Below are positions 8,920-17,437 of a stretch of DNA of 64,000 nucleotides, one piece after another. Each line of letters begins with the position of its first letter. The first letter of the stretch is position 1. Origin of the DNA: Chryseobacterium jejuense. Lineage in GTDB: Bacteria > Bacteroidota > Bacteroidia > Flavobacteriales > Weeksellaceae. The translations under genes and the position numbers were made by a program. The DNA is taken from assembly GCF_900100075.1 (NCBI RefSeq), contig NZ_FNEG01000009.1, forward strand, positions 113,400 to 177,399, in the 5' to 3' direction. The notes beneath the pieces are model-generated. The model saw nothing but the letters and a program-made list of their open reading frames with translations. It was not told the DNA's origin and did no database searches.

Positions 8920-10209
8920 TTATATAGTTTCTAATGCTCCAAAATGCTGGAACGCAATATTTTTCTCCAATGGATAATGTTCGTGGCCTAATATTTTGTT
9001 GATAATAGTAGCATTTCTATAAGGTCCCATTCCTAAATCTGAGGTAATAATCCCTTGTGAATCTACACAGCCGTTTTGCATGAATATTTCATTATCATTC
9101 ACATCAACCGTATAGTTTTCTGAAGATAGTAATGTCCCATCATTTTGACTCTTGTTCAAACGACCTTCAATAGGTTGTAAAAAATGCGGAACTTCATATC
9201 TGTAGCCCGTTGCCAGAATAAGATAATCTGTGTTTACTGAAAATGGTTTTTCTTCTTCAAGATGCCTCATCTTTAGGGTATAATTTTCATCATACTCCAT
9301 ATCTTCCAGCAAGCTATTAGTTAATATTTTTACAGGAAGTGGCTGCTCTTCTTTCATTTGCTGATGATAAAGCTCATCATAAATTGTGCTTATCAATTCA
9401 TCATTAATTCCTTTATATAGAATATCCTGTTTATTGATGACTTCTCTTCTTTTCGATAAAGGAAGCCTGTTGAAGTAGGAAATATAATCCATGGAAGTAA
9501 ATTCATAAGTGAATTTTGAATTTTCCATTGGGAAGAATCTGTCGGCAGCCGTTACCCAGTTCAGTTTTAAATCTAAATCCGGTCTGGACGAAAGAAGATC
9601 AAAGAATACTTCACCTCCACTTTGTCCGGAGCCCAATACGGTAATGGTACTGCCTTTCTTTATATATTGTTTTCTATGTAAATATTCCGAAGAGTGGAAA
9701 ATATGCTCCTTAGAGAAGCGCTCCGTTATTTTAGGAACATTAGGAATAGAACCTACTCCCAAAACAATTTTATCAGTGAGATATACTTTCTTTTCACAAT
9801 TAATAAGATCAATGACTGACACTTCGTAACATTCATGGATTTCATTATAATCTATTTCTGTAACGGTATGACTGAAATTCAGGCTTTCAATTTGTGAAGC
9901 TACCCATTTACAGTAAAGATTATATTCCATTCTGGTGACATAAAAGCTTTCCTTAAAACAGAAACGGAAAATTTTACCTTGCTCTCTTAAATAATTGATA
10001 TACGTAAAAGGACTTTTAGGATTTACAATCGTTACAAGATCTGCCAGGAAAGGAACCTGAAGCGTTGTCCTGTCTATCATTAAACCGCTGTGCCATTCAA
10101 ATCTTGGTGCTTTATCAAAAAATATGGTTTTAAGATTATGCTCTTCAAGCAGAGCAGCAAGACTTAGATTGAATGGTCCTATTCCTATACCAATGATATC
10201 ATATTTCAT
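8920..10209 (-). CDS. L-lysine/L-ornithine N-monooxygenase (siderophore biosynthesis)
   Basis: 429 residues of the IucD/PvdA/SidA family. It hydroxylates the side-chain amine of a diamine or amino acid, using FAD and NADPH, to make the hydroxamate precursor. The FAD motif is GIGIGPFNLSLA at the N-terminus. Substrate-side motifs include EWHSGLMI and LVTIVNPKSPFTY. The NADPH motif is GSGQSGGEVFFDLL (about 192-205), and LATGYRYEVP lies near 332. It starts 29 bases after the acyltransferase stop. Lysine, ornithine and cadaverine/putrescine cannot be told apart by eye. Confidence 0.93.
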   Translation of the reverse strand: MKYDIIGIGIGPFNLSLAALLEEHNLKTIFFDKAPRFEWHSGLMIDRTTLQVPFLADLVTIVNPKSPFTYINYLREQGKIFRFCFKESFYVTRMEYNLYCKWVASQIESLNFSHTVTEIDYNEIHECYEVSVIDLINCEKKVYLTDKIVLGVGSIPNVPKITERFSKEHIFHSSEYLHRKQYIKKGSTITVLGSGQSGGEVFFDLLSSRPDLDLKLNWVTAADRFFPMENSKFTYEFTSMDYISYFNRLPLSKRREVINKQDILYKGINDELISTIYDELYHQQMKEEQPLPVKILTNSLLEDMEYDENYTLKMRHLEEEKPFSVNTDYLILATGYRYEVPHFLQPIEGRLNKSQNDGTLLSSENYTVDVNDNEIFMQNGCVDSQGIITSDLGMGPYRNATIINKILGHEHYPLEKNIAFQHFGALETI

Positions 10210-10238
10210 AAATTATCTTTTTCAGTATTCAAGTATTA

Positions 10239-11843
10239 TTATGTAGTAATGTTTATTTTCAGGACCGAGTTTTTGAATATATCTTCTGTTGTTTCATAGA
10301 ACTTCTCACGGTCAAGGAATGTCAGATTGGATGTTTTATAAGGAAGAGCCAGTGATCTGTTGAATTCACACCCTACCTTGGTAATCAGATTATGAGTTCC
10401 TTTGTGAGATGCAGAGGCCTCGCCTATCATTCTTGTTAATTGTGGGAAAGAGAAGAAATATTCCATACACATAGCCAGTGCGTTCATTGAAAAGTTTGGA
10501 ATTTTTTCTTTTGCAGGAGCGATGAGCATGTGAAAGCCGTAATCTCCAGGATTGAAACGGTAATATTTACCAACTTCATCTTTTACTGCCCAATACAGTT
10601 CCAGGGTAAAAATAGGATTGCCATTCAGAAGACCGATATAAGGATGAGAATAATCTACTCCCATGTGTTTAATATAGGCTTCTTCAAACTCCTGTTTATC
10701 CACATCCATTTCCCAGTACTGTTTAGCGTAATCCATATTAGACCATTCATGAAGGAACTCCATATCAGTTTCAGGATTAAAAGCTCTCAGGGTGATTTCT
10801 AACGTTCCGTTATTAAAGTATCTTTTATGCAGGATTTCCCCATAATCAGGTTTTATCAGCTTTTTGGAATAATGTTTAGGATTAATAAGGAAATTATGTT
10901 GTCTGATATACTCTTTCCAAATATCTTCATTCACACTGTGAGCCTGTTTCAGGAACAGTCTTGCCTCCAGGGTTTCATAAATAAAATTCATCGCATCACC
11001 ATAAACTTCTTGTAAAGAGTCAATTTCAGTATCTACAATCTGATAAAGAATCTCTTCCTCAATAGAACCTAAATAAGCTAAATGTCTCAGAACCGGATAA
11101 AGGTTGTAGTAAACCACATGGGTTCTTATAAAGCTTTCCACTTTTTCTCTTCTGATTGCTGACCCATTTGTAATGTATTCATCAAAACTAACATTTACCT
11201 TTTCTCCAGCTGTATTGATAAATGTATGCTCGATATTACTGTTATAAATTATCCCTTCCTCTATATACTTCCCTACTGCTGTTTTCAACAATGAATGGGT
11301 ATATTCTGAAAACCATTGGATAATAGCTGCTTTCTTATCGTAATTGGATTCTAACGCTATATTCTTCGAAACAAAATCCAATAGATTTTCATTTTCGTAT
11401 CCGAAAAAATTAAAGATAGCGCTTCCCTTAACAGAGTCTATGAAAGAATCAATACTTTCTGTCATTTTATGCCCTTTGTCAAAAGACTCATCAAATTCTT
11501 CAGAAAAATATTTGATATAAGCCTCTTCGGGATTTTCTATGATTGTATTTCCACCATAAACAAGGGAAGTAATAAATCGATAAGCTTCTTCAGCACTGAT
11601 CTTTACTACTTCGCCCATTTTCTTTTCTCTATATCCTACCTCTTCGCCTATATGATGAACTCCGGTAGTAGAAAAATGCTTTACAGGAACAATTAAATAA
11701 GATTCTTTATCTGTAATATTAATTCGGATGAATTTACTTTCAGAACAACTGTTCATGAACGTTGACAACTCTTCATCAAACTTTGGTATAAGGTCAAAAT
11801 AATACCAGTTTTTGCTTTCCAATAAGTATAAACCGACACTCAT
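10239..11843 (-). CDS. Siderophore N-acyltransferase (IucB/AlcB-type) with a ~330-residue N-terminal domain
   Basis: 534 residues. The last ~200 form an IucB/RhbD/AlcB-type GNAT domain: LRAFNPETDMEFLHEWSN, AKQYWEMD, GDYGFHMLIAP and MIGEASASHKGTHNLITKVG. This domain acylates the N-hydroxy amine. The first ~330 residues are not part of it. They are helical, with a stretch near 240-300 (YNLYPVLRHLAYLGSIEEEI, then EARLFLKQAH) that resembles the C-terminal helical part of IucA/IucC synthetases. I see no ATP- or citrate-binding motifs of those enzymes. First gene of the operon. The C-terminal function is sure; the N-terminal role is unknown. Confidence 0.85.
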   Translation of the reverse strand: MSVGLYLLESKNWYYFDLIPKFDEELSTFMNSCSESKFIRINITDKESYLIVPVKHFSTTGVHHIGEEVGYREKKMGEVVKISAEEAYRFITSLVYGGNTIIENPEEAYIKYFSEEFDESFDKGHKMTESIDSFIDSVKGSAIFNFFGYENENLLDFVSKNIALESNYDKKAAIIQWFSEYTHSLLKTAVGKYIEEGIIYNSNIEHTFINTAGEKVNVSFDEYITNGSAIRREKVESFIRTHVVYYNLYPVLRHLAYLGSIEEEILYQIVDTEIDSLQEVYGDAMNFIYETLEARLFLKQAHSVNEDIWKEYIRQHNFLINPKHYSKKLIKPDYGEILHKRYFNNGTLEITLRAFNPETDMEFLHEWSNMDYAKQYWEMDVDKQEFEEAYIKHMGVDYSHPYIGLLNGNPIFTLELYWAVKDEVGKYYRFNPGDYGFHMLIAPAKEKIPNFSMNALAMCMEYFFSFPQLTRMIGEASASHKGTHNLITKVGCEFNRSLALPYKTSNLTFLDREKFYETTEDIFKNSVLKINITT

Positions 11844-11877
11844 TATTATTTTTGTTTAGATTAAATAAAAATTAAGA

Positions 11878-11906
11878 CAAATATATACATATTTTCTTCT
11901 CAACAA
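11878..11906 (-). promoter_or_regulatory. Promoter of the siderophore operon
   Basis: On the minus strand, TTG (11904-11906) and TATATTTG (11878-11885) are separated by 18 bases, matching the Bacteroidota TTG / TAnnTTTG promoter. The predicted start is near 11871, giving a leader of about 28 bases before the ATG at 11843. Confidence 0.6.
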
Positions 11907-12198
11907 AATAATTATTTAAAATACCGAAAATGAACAATTTAAAATACTGATTATTAATTAATTAAAATGAATAACTCAAACTAATTAATACACCAAAAAG
12001 TGAATACAAGCAATATTTCAATCCCCTTTTTTTATATCAAAACACAATTTTCAGGAATTAAAATAAATGTTATTAGGAATTAAATAACAAAACAACAGAA
12101 AAACAGAAAATGTCTCAATATGAGACTTTATAGCAATTAATAAGCTGTTGATAAATTTTATATTAAGCGGAAAACTTTCAGTCTTATATTGAAAAGCT

Positions 12199-12206
12199 TA
12201 ATTTTG
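12199..12206 (+). promoter_or_regulatory. Promoter -7 box for the 12237 gene
   Basis: TAATTTTG matches TAnnTTTG. A start near 12212 would exclude the upstream ATG at 12189 and supports translation from the ATG at 12237. Confidence 0.5.
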
Positions 12207-12236
12207 CCGGTAGTAAAGTGTAATCATTTTAAAAGT

Positions 12237-12701
12237 ATGAAAAAGTTGATCCCCTTTCTTTTGTTGTTATTCTTCGCAACTGGTTTTATGAAAAGCCAGG
12301 ACAGAGCCTCAGACCCTTTTCTTTTACAGACATGGAAACTGACTAAACTGGACAATTATATTTACACTTACGAAAAGCAGAATATTTTTTATGCCAAAAG
12401 CCCAGGTTTAAAATTTAGTAAAAACGGAAAAATCATTGGAAATTTAAGTAAATCAGCCAATGGTTATGATACAAAGGAAGATTTTCCTGAAAAAGCTTCA
12501 AAAATGGAACGATATGTAGGAAACTGGAAAAAGGTTTCAGATACTACTATTGCCATTGTATTTACTTCAAATAACAGCATGGATGGAACCTTTGTGATAT
12601 CAAGGCTTACCGAAAGTGGACTGAAATTAAGAAAAGTATTCAGTGCTGACGTTGAAAAGAAGCTTGATTCTATCCGAAGAACCAAGAATATTTCTTATTA
12701 A
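12237..12701 (+). CDS. Exported protein of unknown function, lipocalin-like pattern
   Basis: The ATG at 12237 gives signal peptide MKKLIPFLLLLFFATGFMKSQ and a mature protein of about 130 residues. It begins with a LLQTWKLTKLDN segment, and has KFSKNGKIIGN, VGNWKKVSDTTIAIVF and MDGTFVISRLTESGLKLRK. This strand pattern (W-K-L near the start, then GxW and repeated beta strands) is like the small lipocalin-like proteins common in flavobacteria. No ligand or catalytic residue is evident. The promoter box at 12199 supports this start over the one at 12189. Confidence 0.7.
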   Translation: MKKLIPFLLLLFFATGFMKSQDRASDPFLLQTWKLTKLDNYIYTYEKQNIFYAKSPGLKFSKNGKIIGNLSKSANGYDTKEDFPEKASKMERYVGNWKKVSDTTIAIVFTSNNSMDGTFVISRLTESGLKLRKVFSADVEKKLDSIRRTKNISY

Positions 12702-12762
12702 TTCACAATGGGCTTTACAGTAATGATAAAATTCAACCAAAATAATTTTATCAAAGCTTCTC

Positions 12763-12770
12763 TATATTTG
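12763..12770 (+). promoter_or_regulatory. Promoter -7 box for the 12790 gene pair
   Basis: TATATTTG, a full match to TAnnTTTG, 20 bases before the ATG at 12790. Confidence 0.5.
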
Positions 12771-12789
12771 CAATCTTAAAACATTAAAA

Positions 12790-13239
12790 ATGATAATAAA
12801 CAGATTATTCGCCTTCTTTATATTAATGATGAGCTGTAATTTATATTTTTCACAGGATATAACCATTAAAGACGATAAGGTTCTTCTGGATGGAAAACAA
12901 ATTCTAAAAACTGAAAAAATAAGTCTCGCTCAGTATTCATTTTTCTCAATGAAAAATGATGATGAAGTTCTGATGTATAAATATATGGATAATGAAACTC
13001 CAAGCTATGTAACTGACGACTACTTTATTCTTAACTTCCTGACTGAAAAGGTAAAAGTAGAGTCTAAGGACTTAGGGAAAGTTTCCAACTTTATGAACTC
13101 CAGAAAAGGAATGGAAAAGCTGGTAAGATGGCTTTTAAAAGAAAGAGTTATCAATCAGGATGGTGATTTAAACTCTGAACGTTTAGCTATATTTAAAGAA
13201 AAATACGACGAAAATATTACCCAAAGAACTCTTAGATAA
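12790..13239 (+). CDS. Exported protein of unknown function
   Basis: 149 residues with signal peptide MIINRLFAFFILMMSCNLYFSQ. The mature part is charged, with no motif I recognise: a beta-like first half (DDKVLLDGKQILKTEKI) and a helical, Lys/Arg-rich second half (MEKLVRWLLKERVINQDGDL). The stop overlaps the ATG of the next gene as TAATG, so it is translationally coupled to the YfcE-type phosphoesterase, though that enzyme is cytoplasmic. Confidence 0.7.
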   Translation: MIINRLFAFFILMMSCNLYFSQDITIKDDKVLLDGKQILKTEKISLAQYSFFSMKNDDEVLMYKYMDNETPSYVTDDYFILNFLTEKVKVESKDLGKVSNFMNSRKGMEKLVRWLLKERVINQDGDLNSERLAIFKEKYDENITQRTLR

Positions 13240-13736
13240 TGACAAAAATCCTTCTCCTCTCCGATTCCCATTCTTATATAGATGACAGAATTCTGGAATA
13301 CGCCTCTCAGGCAGATGAAATCTGGCATTGTGGAGATTTTGGAAGCATGGATGTTATTGAACAGCTGGAAAAAATAAAACCTTTAAAAGGGGTCTACGGA
13401 AATATAGATAACGCCAAAATAAAATCTGAATTTCCGGAAGTCAATCGTTTTTTCTGTGAAAAACTGGAAGTTTTAATGATCCATATCGGTGGATATCCAG
13501 GAAAATATACTCCATTAACCAAAAAGGAAATGGCTGAGAAAGCGCCAAAATTATTTATTTCAGGACACTCTCACATATTAAAAGCAATGTACGACGAAAA
13601 GAATAGTCTTTTACACCTGAATCCGGGTGCTTGTGGAAAACAAGGCTGGCACAAAGTGAGAACGATGATGCGTTTTGTGGTGGATGGTGAAGAGATAAAG
13701 GATCTGGAAGTGATTGAACTGGGACCTAGGGTTTAA
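13239..13736 (+). CDS. YfcE/MJ0936-family metallophosphoesterase
   Basis: 165 residues with the full set of calcineurin-like motifs: DSHSYID (about 8-14), GDFG (about 32-35), GNIDN (about 55-59) and GHSH (about 115-118), followed by LNPGACG. This family of short cytoplasmic phosphodiesterases uses two metal ions. The true substrate is unknown for most members. The start overlaps the previous stop by one base. Confidence 0.9.
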   Translation: MTKILLLSDSHSYIDDRILEYASQADEIWHCGDFGSMDVIEQLEKIKPLKGVYGNIDNAKIKSEFPEVNRFFCEKLEVLMIHIGGYPGKYTPLTKKEMAEKAPKLFISGHSHILKAMYDEKNSLLHLNPGACGKQGWHKVRTMMRFVVDGEEIKDLEVIELGPRV

Positions 13737-13832
13737 GAGTTTGAGAGTAGTAGGGTTTGAGAGTGTTGGCTAAAATTAAACCATATCATTTATCAAAAAT
13801 AAAAAGGCACTCATTCAAAGTAAGTAGAATTT

Positions 13833-14327
13833 ATGAAAATTGGAGATACAGTTTCTGTAGTGGATGAAGATTTAAGCGGAGTGGTAACTTCCGTGAAGGG
13901 AAATATTGTGGTTTTTAAAGATGAATACGGCTTTACCCATCAATATCCTAAAGAAAAACTGGTTCCAAAGGATGCTGATCTTTATGAAAATATCCGTGTG
14001 GTAAAAAAAGCAGAGCCTAAAAAGGTCATTTCTAAAAAACATCAGAAAAATCATTTGGTTTTAGACCTGCATTTTCATAATTTGGTAAAGAATCCTAGTG
14101 ATTATGATAGCTTTGAAAGATTATTCATTCAAAAGGAAAAACTGATTGGAGTGATAGAGTTTTGCAGAAAGAATAATTTAAAGAGGCTTGAAATCGTCCA
14201 CGGAATTGGAAATGGAACCTTGCAGCGCATGGTTCGGGATGTTTTGGAAAGCCAGGTTGGTATTGATTTTTATAATAAGGAAATACTTCACCATCAATCG
14301 GGTGCGGTAATGGTAGAATTTCACTAA
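13833..14327 (+). CDS. Smr-domain protein
   Basis: 164 residues. The N-terminal ~60 are a small KOW/SH3-like basic domain (MKIGDTVSVVDEDLSGVV, YPKEKLVPKD). A Lys-rich linker follows, then a C-terminal Smr domain with the motif LDLHFH (about 72-77) and HGIGNGTLQRMV (about 130-141). Smr domains are small nucleases or nucleic-acid-binding modules; this stand-alone flavobacterial form is common and its role unknown. The stop codon region overlaps a -7-like box for the next gene. Confidence 0.88.
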   Translation: MKIGDTVSVVDEDLSGVVTSVKGNIVVFKDEYGFTHQYPKEKLVPKDADLYENIRVVKKAEPKKVISKKHQKNHLVLDLHFHNLVKNPSDYDSFERLFIQKEKLIGVIEFCRKNNLKRLEIVHGIGNGTLQRMVRDVLESQVGIDFYNKEILHHQSGAVMVEFH

Positions 14328-14332
14328 ATTTG
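14325..14332 (+). promoter_or_regulatory. Promoter -7 box for the DUF3822 gene
   Basis: TAAATTTG begins within the stop codon of the Smr gene and lies 13 bases before the ATG at 14346. The match is full, but read-through from the Smr gene is equally possible. Confidence 0.4.
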
Positions 14333-14345
14333 CAGGAATTGAAAT

Positions 14346-15062
14346 ATGAACGTACTTAATTTACTTTTTACCAAAGACGGATTAATCTACCAGATTGTGA
14401 AAAACAAAAGCATTCTGGAAGAAAAGTCTTATTTTGTTACTGAAGAAACACCAGCCAATCTTATTGAGGAAAAACTGGATGAGGTTCTTATCAAACAGCG
14501 TTTTGATGAAATCCAGGTGATTTCCGCTCTGAATCATTTTACATTAATGCCGGAAGGTTTTTCTGACCATGATGCAGGGTTTGACCTGATCTCATTCAAT
14601 GCTCCTGCTGATAGAGAAAAAGAAGAATTGATGCTATCCATCAATAAAAAATTCAACATTCAGTTTTATTATACTTTTCCAAAGAATTATTACAAGAAAA
14701 TAAAAGAGCTGGCCATACCGGTACATTTTAATTTTTCAGGGGAAAAGTTTTTAAGTTCCATCCACAATAAGACTAATAAAGAGATTCATATCAATCTTTA
14801 TCATAATCAGTGTGAATTTTTTGCCATTGATAATAAGAAGATTATCCTTTACAATAATCTGGATGTCAACTCTGAAGTTGATTTCCTTTATTTCGTAATG
14901 TTTACTTTAAGCAAAATAGGCTTCGGAATTAATGAAACCAGTTTTTATGCTTATGGTGAAACTACAGAAAATGAAACGTTTATTTCCGAACTTCAGAAAT
15001 TTGTACGAAACCTGAAGATCGTTTTTGACAATATTCCTAATAAGAATTTTATACTTAATTAA
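14346..15062 (+). CDS. DUF3822 family protein
   Basis: 238 residues. I recognise the Bacteroidota DUF3822 family, cytoplasmic proteins with an actin-like/ASKHA-like pattern (two similar halves starting LLFTKDGLIYQIVKN and IHINLYHNQCEFFAIDNKK). In this phylum the gene usually directly precedes rsmD, as part of the RsmD neighbourhood. Here one minus-strand gene lies between them. The function is unknown. It ends at a strong terminator. Confidence 0.8.
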   Translation: MNVLNLLFTKDGLIYQIVKNKSILEEKSYFVTEETPANLIEEKLDEVLIKQRFDEIQVISALNHFTLMPEGFSDHDAGFDLISFNAPADREKEELMLSINKKFNIQFYYTFPKNYYKKIKELAIPVHFNFSGEKFLSSIHNKTNKEIHINLYHNQCEFFAIDNKKIILYNNLDVNSEVDFLYFVMFTLSKIGFGINETSFYAYGETTENETFISELQKFVRNLKIVFDNIPNKNFILN

Positions 15063-15093
15063 AAAGGTACTGTTTTCACAGTACCTTTTTTTT
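15061..15093. terminator. Bidirectional terminator between DUF3822 and the outer-membrane protein gene
   Basis: Perfect 12-base stem AAAAAGGTACTG / CAGTACCTTTTT (15061-15072, 15079-15090) with T-runs on both strands, between two convergent genes. Confidence 0.9.
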
Positions 15094-15102
15094 AGCATTT
15101 GT

Positions 15103-16341
15103 TTAGAATAATGTATATCCCAAGATAATGGAGAACGTTTGATAAGTTGCATCATTTTGACCTCCTTTAAGTAAATCTCTTTTTGTTCGAATATTGAATT
15201 CAGCACTATACTTGTTATTGTATTTATAGCCAACTCCAAAACCCAGATTAATCCCTGAGTCTATTTTATACTCCTCAGTAACAAACCGATGAATATTATA
15301 AGTTACTTTTGAATCCCCCATTGGAATATCAAATATAGCGGATGCATTAAAAAACAATTTTGATGTGTTATTCAATACAGCATAATATCTTACCCCTACA
15401 GGAATTTCAATGGATGAATACTTTACAGAAGCTGTATTTGAAACCTTTTCACCTAAGATTGTAGTTGTAAATACTTCTTTTTTATCAGATTTGAAATATT
15501 GATAGGTAGGTTCTGCAATAATGGTCCATCTATCATTGTTTAGTGGCAAAACAAACTCTCCCTCTATTCCAATTCTAAAAGTAGTTTTTCTTCCATAGTC
15601 AGAATCAAAAACATTATTAGCAGCTTTATTATTAATATCCAGAGATGAAAAATTAATTCCTGGCCTTACAGATAAATGAAAGAATTTTCTATTTGTTTTT
15701 TGATCAAAACTTTTATAGCCTGCACTCTCATTTCCACAGGTATTAAGTTTTATAAAAAGTTTTTTTAAGCCACTTTCATTGTATTCAACATTTGAAATCT
15801 GAGATGATGTAATACTTTCACAATCTGAAAAGCTTTGCAATTGGTTGATATAAGTATTATTTTTAGCAATTTTAGAATCTGAAATCAAATACCTTTTATA
15901 GACCAAAGGTACTATTTTACCATCCGACATGTAGAAAAAACGACTTACATTTTCATTATTATATCTATACAATGTATGCTTCCCTTCAACAATGGTTTTC
16001 AAAAAAACAACTTTCTTAGTAAAAGCAGGAGTTTCCATATCACTTAAAGAACTCATATCGTCACTAGACATATCCACATCTACTTCTGCTTTTACATATT
16101 TTGCTTTCCCTTCTATTTCAAACTCTTTTATATTGACAATACTATATGATTTAGCAGATGAACTTGCATCTCCTCTAAACTCGATTTGGGAAGGAGTATT
16201 TTTCCAATCTGGATTTTTTATCGAACCTTCAATCTTTTCTCCGGCATCATTAATGATATATCCTTTTTCATATTTATCTTGGGCAGATACTTTTAAGGAT
16301 ACAACGACACCTAAAAATAGTGTCAATAATTGTTTATTCAT
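15103..16341 (-). CDS. Outer-membrane beta-barrel protein (PorT-like pattern)
   Basis: About 412 residues from the ATG at 16341, which starts signal peptide MNKQLLTLFLGVVVSLKVSAQ; the reading from 16425 adds 28 residues upstream of the predicted start site. Residues ~22-210 are a periplasmic beta domain. From FFHLSVRPGINFSSLDI onward it has alternating beta strands ending in TFSIILGYTLF, typical of the small 'outer membrane beta-barrel' proteins of flavobacteria. It is convergent with DUF3822, and it separates that gene from rsmD. Specific function unknown. Confidence 0.75.
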   Translation of the reverse strand: MNKQLLTLFLGVVVSLKVSAQDKYEKGYIINDAGEKIEGSIKNPDWKNTPSQIEFRGDASSSAKSYSIVNIKEFEIEGKAKYVKAEVDVDMSSDDMSSLSDMETPAFTKKVVFLKTIVEGKHTLYRYNNENVSRFFYMSDGKIVPLVYKRYLISDSKIAKNNTYINQLQSFSDCESITSSQISNVEYNESGLKKLFIKLNTCGNESAGYKSFDQKTNRKFFHLSVRPGINFSSLDINNKAANNVFDSDYGRKTTFRIGIEGEFVLPLNNDRWTIIAEPTYQYFKSDKKEVFTTTILGEKVSNTASVKYSSIEIPVGVRYYAVLNNTSKLFFNASAIFDIPMGDSKVTYNIHRFVTEEYKIDSGINLGFGVGYKYNNKYSAEFNIRTKRDLLKGGQNDATYQTFSIILGYTLF

Positions 16342-16361
16342 GATTATTATTTTTTCGAGCA

Positions 16362-16369
16362 CAAAAATA
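16362..16369 (-). promoter_or_regulatory. Promoter -7 box for the 16341 outer-membrane protein gene
   Basis: Minus-strand TATTTTTG, 21 bases before the ATG at 16341. It supports that start rather than the one at 16425. Confidence 0.5.
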
Positions 16370-16457
16370 GATAATTCATTGAAATAAAAAATAATTAGAC
16401 CCTGATTCTTTTTATTTGTCAACATTTAGTAATTTCGCAGTTAATAATAAATTCAGT

Positions 16458-17030
16458 ATGTTTAGAATCATTTCCGGAAAGTGGAAAGCCAAAAAAATTG
16501 CCGCTCCCAAAAACTTTGACGTAAGACCAACTACAGATTTTGCGAAAGAAGCCTTATTCAGTATTTTGGAAAACAAATACGATATGCAGTCGATTTCTGT
16601 ACTGGATCTTTTCGCAGGAATTGGTTCTATCACTTTTGAATTTGCTTCCAGAGGATGTCAGGATGTAACTTCTGTAGAAATGAATCCAAAGCATACTGCA
16701 TTCATCAATACTACAGCTTCTGAACTTGATATGGCACTTCAGATCAACGTACAGAGAGGAGATGTATTCGACTGGCTGAAAAAATTCAGAAACAAAAAGT
16801 CTTTCGAAATTGTTTTTTCAGATGCTCCTTTTGAGATGGAAGAAAAAAAATATTACGAATTAATCTCTTTAGTTCTGAACAATAAGTTCCTGAAAGAAAA
16901 CGGAGTTCTTATCGTAGAACATCAAAGCCGTATGAAGCTGGAACACCCTAATTTAGTAGATACCAGAAAATACGGAAACGTGAGTTTCAGTTTTTTTGAC
17001 CCGAATAAAGAAGATAATCAGGAACTTTAG
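16458..17030 (+). CDS. rsmD: 16S rRNA (guanine966-N2)-methyltransferase RsmD
   Basis: The ATG at 16458 gives the family N-terminus MFRIISGKWKAKKIAAP, so 14 codons upstream are excluded. The SAM-binding motif is VLDLFAGIGSITFEFASRG (about 50-68) with VEMN after it. The catalytic DPPY motif appears as DAPF, as is usual in flavobacteria. The enzyme methylates G966 of 16S rRNA. The last four bases overlap the 3' end of the convergent hxlR-type gene. Confidence 0.92.
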   Translation: MFRIISGKWKAKKIAAPKNFDVRPTTDFAKEALFSILENKYDMQSISVLDLFAGIGSITFEFASRGCQDVTSVEMNPKHTAFINTTASELDMALQINVQRGDVFDWLKKFRNKKSFEIVFSDAPFEMEEKKYYELISLVLNNKFLKENGVLIVEHQSRMKLEHPNLVDTRKYGNVSFSFFDPNKEDNQEL

Positions 17031-17374
17031 TTCTTGGTTATTTTTTTTGAATTATCAGGAGCAGCAATTCCCCACTGGGTAATGGCTTCCAGAACAGGCA
17101 GTAATGTCTTTCCGAAATCTGTTAAAGTATATTCTACCATCAACGGTGGTTTTTCTGTATATACTTTTCTATCAATGATGTTATCTTCTTCCAGCTGCTT
17201 GAGTTGAAGGCTTAACGTTCTCTCTGTAATCGTAGGAATTACTTTCCGTAACTCATTATATCGTTTCGCTCCGCCTATAAGGTGATGTAAAATTACAGCT
17301 TTCCATTTTCCGCCTATAAATCTCATCGTTACACTTGTACAACAAGGGTAAGATTTACTATCTATTGTATACAT
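17027..17374 (-). CDS. HxlR-family winged-helix regulator
   Basis: 115 residues with the HxlR family hallmarks: CCTSVTMRFIGGKWKAVILH at the N-terminus, RYNELRKVIPTITERTLSLQ (recognition helix) and the wing PPLMVEYTLTDFGKTLLPVL. It has two adjacent Cys near the start (CC at about 11-12), which in redox- or quinone-sensing relatives can be the sensor. It is divergent from a nitroreductase gene with a perfect inverted repeat between them, so it very likely controls both. Confidence 0.93.
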   Translation of the reverse strand: MYTIDSKSYPCCTSVTMRFIGGKWKAVILHHLIGGAKRYNELRKVIPTITERTLSLQLKQLEEDNIIDRKVYTEKPPLMVEYTLTDFGKTLLPVLEAITQWGIAAPDNSKKITKN

Positions 17375-17393
17375 TTTTATACTATCATTTTTA
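17375..17393. promoter_or_regulatory. Candidate HxlR operator, left copy
   Basis: TTTTATACTATCATTTTTA, a perfect reverse complement of the copy at 17438-17456. It ends directly against the ATG of the regulator gene (17374). Binding here would block that gene's own transcription start. Confidence 0.75.
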
Positions 17394-17400
17394 ACCGTTA

Positions 17401-17431
17401 TTGCAAAGTTAATAAACTTAAATTAATTTTG
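17401..17431 (+). promoter_or_regulatory. Promoter of the nitroreductase gene
   Basis: TTG (17401-17403), 20 bases, then TAATTTTG (17424-17431): a textbook Bacteroidota promoter. The predicted start falls at the left end of the operator copy at 17438. On the opposite strand TAACTTTG (17404-17411) is a -7 box for the regulator. Confidence 0.7.
17404..17411 (-). promoter_or_regulatory. Promoter -7 box of the HxlR regulator gene
   Basis: Minus-strand TAACTTTG matches TAnnTTTG. It overlaps the nitroreductase promoter, so the two promoters are interleaved between the operator copies. Confidence 0.5.
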
Positions 17432-17437
17432 TAGCTA

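Larger units (their letters stand above)
11844..12236. other. Divergent intergenic region upstream of the siderophore operon
   Basis: About 390 very AT-rich bases between the minus-strand operon and a plus-strand exported protein. It holds a promoter for each side (listed separately) and the sequence TTTAGATTAAATAAA at 11855-11869, between the predicted operon start site and the ATG. This could be a regulator site, such as a degenerate Fur-type half-site pair, but it is not a strong palindrome. No ORF of note and no RNA gene was seen. Confidence 0.5.
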
